From Bacteroidota bacterium (GTDB lineage Bacteria > Bacteroidota > Bacteroidia > B-17B0 > B-17BO): 26,456 bases of DNA. Positions 24,510 through 26,456 of the stretch are shown here, piece after piece (position 1 is the first letter of the stretch; the number at the start of each line of letters is the position of its first letter). Location of the stretch: NCBI GenBank assembly GCA_025356715.1, contig JANXRU010000076.1, forward strand, positions 1 through 26,456, in the 5' to 3' direction. The notes below the pieces were generated by a model. The model made no database searches and was not told the origin of the DNA. It was given only the letters and a program-made list of their open reading frames with translations. The translations under genes were made by a program, and so were the position numbers.

Positions 24510-25862
24510 CTAATTTAATTGCTGTGGTATTTTTTTAGCCAACAAATATCGTATCCTGAAAAATAAAGAAATTGACACAAATGCCAATCCTAAACTTAAG
24601 GCAAACCAAACCCCGTATACTTTATAACTCATCGTAAAAGCAAGTACATAACTTAAGGGCAATGCCAATACCCAATAACCAATAAATGCTATGTAAGATG
24701 AAAATTTATAATCTTCGATGCCTCGCAATACACCCACAGCAACCACTTGTGTGCCATCAAATAATTGAAACATGGCTGCAAATAATAATAAACGCGAAGA
24801 GATTAAAATAATTTCGGCATCATCACTAAAAACACGAGGCAATACATTGTTTAATAAAACATATAAAATCGTCATTACACTCATCACATAGATGGCTAAT
24901 TTATAAGATGTATTAATAGCCAGTTTCAAATTTAAAAAATCGTTTAATGCAAAAAATTTACCAACTCTAATGGTAGATGCGCTTCCTATACCACTGGCAA
25001 ACATATAGGTAAAAGCTGCTAAATTCAAGGAGATACCATGCGCATCTAATTGTTCTTTCCCAAATACACCTGCAAACATACCCGCAATGGCAAAAGCAGC
25101 AACTTCAAATGTAAATTGTAATGCAGAGGCAAGACCATCTTTAAATAAACTCCAAAAATGAAGTGCATTAATTTTAACTTCTTTATAATAAACAACGAAC
25201 GAGTTAACTGATTTATGCTTAAACACGTATATTAAAAAACCAACTCCCATAAAAACACGTGCTATAAAAGTAGCCCAAGCGGAGCCCATATAGCCCATTT
25301 CAGGCAATCCTAATTTACCATATATCAAGCAATAATTTAAAATAATATTTAATATATTTCCTATAACGCTTATGTACATTGCTGCTTTAGTAATACCCAA
25401 ACCTTCCGTGTATTGCTTACATACAAAAAACAAAGCCACCGGAATGATAGAAAATATAAGCACATCAAAAAATGGAATAGCTAAAACAACCACATCTTCC
25501 GGTTGTTGCATGTAATTTAATAAAGGGGAAGCGAAAAATAAAACAACAAATAACATAATAGCCACAATCATATTAACAAGAAGTGCATTTTTAAATAAAG
25601 ATGCTTTCTCTCTCTCACTATTATTGACATGCACATCAGTAATAGCAGGTGTTAAGGCATAACTCATGCCGATACTAAAAACCAATAAAATAACATATAA
25701 ATTATTAGATAAAATACCTGCGGCTTGTTCTGTTTTTCCTAATTTTCCTAAAAAAACATTATCCACTATTCCCGTAATAATATGTCCAACTTGGGTCAAT
25801 ATCAAAGGAATAGAAAGATGGATAGTTTCTTTAAGATGATTATATTTAATAGCGGTTTTCAA
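24510..25862 (-). CDS. MATE-family efflux transporter
   Basis: This 450-residue inner-membrane protein has about twelve hydrophobic helices in two related halves, the MatE pattern. The first half contains IPLILTQVGHIITGIVDNVFLGKLGKTEQAAG (about 18-49), the usual family opening, and IGMSYALTPAITDVHVNN (about 59-76). The second half starts near residue 240 (DGLASALQFTFEVAAFAIAGMFAG). Length and layout fit NorM/DinF-type sodium- or proton-driven drug or metabolite exporters, but the cargo cannot be told. The start is TTG 25862; no ATG lies before the first helix, and a later start would remove it. TAGCTTTA, seven of eight to the -7 consensus, precedes the TTG by eight bases. The gene is divergent from kynureninase and upstream of the RetSat-like gene. 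Confidence 0.92.
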   Translation of the reverse strand: MKTAIKYNHLKETIHLSIPLILTQVGHIITGIVDNVFLGKLGKTEQAAGILSNNLYVILLVFSIGMSYALTPAITDVHVNNSEREKASLFKNALLVNMIVAIMLFVVLFFASPLLNYMQQPEDVVVLAIPFFDVLIFSIIPVALFFVCKQYTEGLGITKAAMYISVIGNILNIILNYCLIYGKLGLPEMGYMGSAWATFIARVFMGVGFLIYVFKHKSVNSFVVYYKEVKINALHFWSLFKDGLASALQFTFEVAAFAIAGMFAGVFGKEQLDAHGISLNLAAFTYMFASGIGSASTIRVGKFFALNDFLNLKLAINTSYKLAIYVMSVMTILYVLLNNVLPRVFSDDAEIILISSRLLLFAAMFQLFDGTQVVAVGVLRGIEDYKFSSYIAFIGYWVLALPLSYVLAFTMSYKVYGVWFALSLGLAFVSISLFFRIRYLLAKKIPQQLN

Positions 25863-25955
25863 TGGAGGCGTAAAGCTACATTATTTTTTTAGAGCCTGTT
25901 TAAATTTTACTCCACGTTTTTTGTTATTTTTAACGCGTTATTTAATTAACCTATT

Positions 25956-26456
25956 ATGACCACATTTATCAATTCCTTAGCCTTTGCTAAACAATTAGAT
26001 TCGCAAGATGCCTTACAAGCTAATAGACAAAAATTTCATATTCCACAGCACAATGGCACGGATATGGTTTATTTTACTGGAAATTCGCTAGGACTACAAC
26101 CTAAAGCAACAAAAGAGTATATCAATCAGGAGTTAACGGATTGGGCAACACATGGTGTGGAAGGCCATTTTTTAGCAAAGAATCCCTGGGTGTCTTATCA
26201 CGAATTATTAAGTGAAAAAACAAGCAAAATTGTTGGAGCCAAAGCTTCTGAGGTGGTGATGATGAACCAACTGACAGTTAATTTGCATTTGTTAATGGTT
26301 TCTTTTTACCGACCAACCAAACAACGTTATAAAATTTTGTGTGAAGCCAAGGCATTTCCAAGTGATCAATACGCACTACAATCACAAGTTAAATTTCATG
26401 GCTACAATCCTAATGATACCATCATTGAAGTAGCGCCAAGAGAAGGCGAATACGAA
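25956..26456 (+). CDS. kynU: Kynureninase, 5' part
   Basis: Kynureninase is a PLP enzyme that cleaves kynurenine to anthranilate and alanine, or 3-hydroxykynurenine to 3-hydroxyanthranilate, in tryptophan breakdown or NAD synthesis. My translation from ATG 25956 gives 167 residues open to the window edge. Seen: [12 protein letters not shown] (39-50), typical of the family N-terminus, [20 protein letters not shown], and the [18 protein letters not shown] segment, where the threonine and neighbouring residues hold the PLP phosphate. The PLP lysine lies beyond the window. No other kyn gene is visible on this side; it is divergent from the MATE gene across 93 bases in which I see no strong promoter (TATTTTTA at 25925-25932 is a weak candidate). 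Confidence 0.94.
   Translation, partial: MTTFINSLAFAKQLDSQDALQANRQKFHIPQHNGTDMVYFTGNSLGLQPKATKEYINQELTDWATHGVEGHFLAKNPWVSYHELLSEKTSKIVGAKASEVVMMNQLTVNLHLLMVSFYRPTKQRYKILCEAKAFPSDQYALQSQVKFHGYNPNDTIIEVAPREGEYE

Overview
The window looks like chromosomal DNA of a low-GC Bacteroidota bacterium. The support is three exported proteins ending in type IX secretion (T9SS) type A sorting domains, a Bacteroidota-type DUF2027-Smr protein, sensors with Reg_prop/Y_Y_Y ectodomains, -7 boxes of the TAnnTTTG type, and no clear Shine-Dalgarno sequences. No rRNA, tRNA, IS element, integrase or CRISPR array was seen. No gene-free stretch exceeds 300 bases.

Layout. 1-1146 (-) is the 5' part of a NOL1/NOP2/Sun-type rRNA cytosine-C5 methyltransferase, divergent from recX (1206-1694, +). 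A hairpin-rich intergenic sequence (1741-1850) separates recX from a convergent minus-strand series read from right to left: an Omp85/BamA-like outer-membrane protein (8506-10242), a large periplasmic-propeller sensor with a SpoIIE/PP2C phosphatase output (5037-8453), ComEC (2938-4983) and a DUF2027-Smr protein (1942-2931). Gaps in this series are 52, 53 and 6 bases, so it may be one operon.

From 10396 the plus strand carries a small T9SS cargo protein, a 103-residue His/Cys-rich membrane protein with a clear promoter and terminator, and then the most interesting block. That block is a LytS-type histidine kinase with a propeller ectodomain (12132-15026), its LytTR response regulator (15081-15845), a 1671-residue T9SS surface protein with 14 propeller-like repeats plus Ig/PKD-like and LamG domains (15942-20957), and a 562-residue paralogue of that protein's C-terminal half (21109-22797). 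The two surface-protein genes share an upstream box (CTGTTGCTGAA) 70 and 71 bases before their ATGs and exactly 40 bases before a -7-like element. This suggests co-regulation, possibly by the adjacent LytTR regulator.

The right end has a RetSat/CrtI-like FAD oxidoreductase (22865-24424, -), a MATE transporter (24510-25862, -) and the first 167 codons of kynureninase (25956 onward, +).

I see no defence island or obviously new enzymatic system. The best candidate for something undescribed is the two-component system plus surface-protein regulon at 12.1-22.8 kb.
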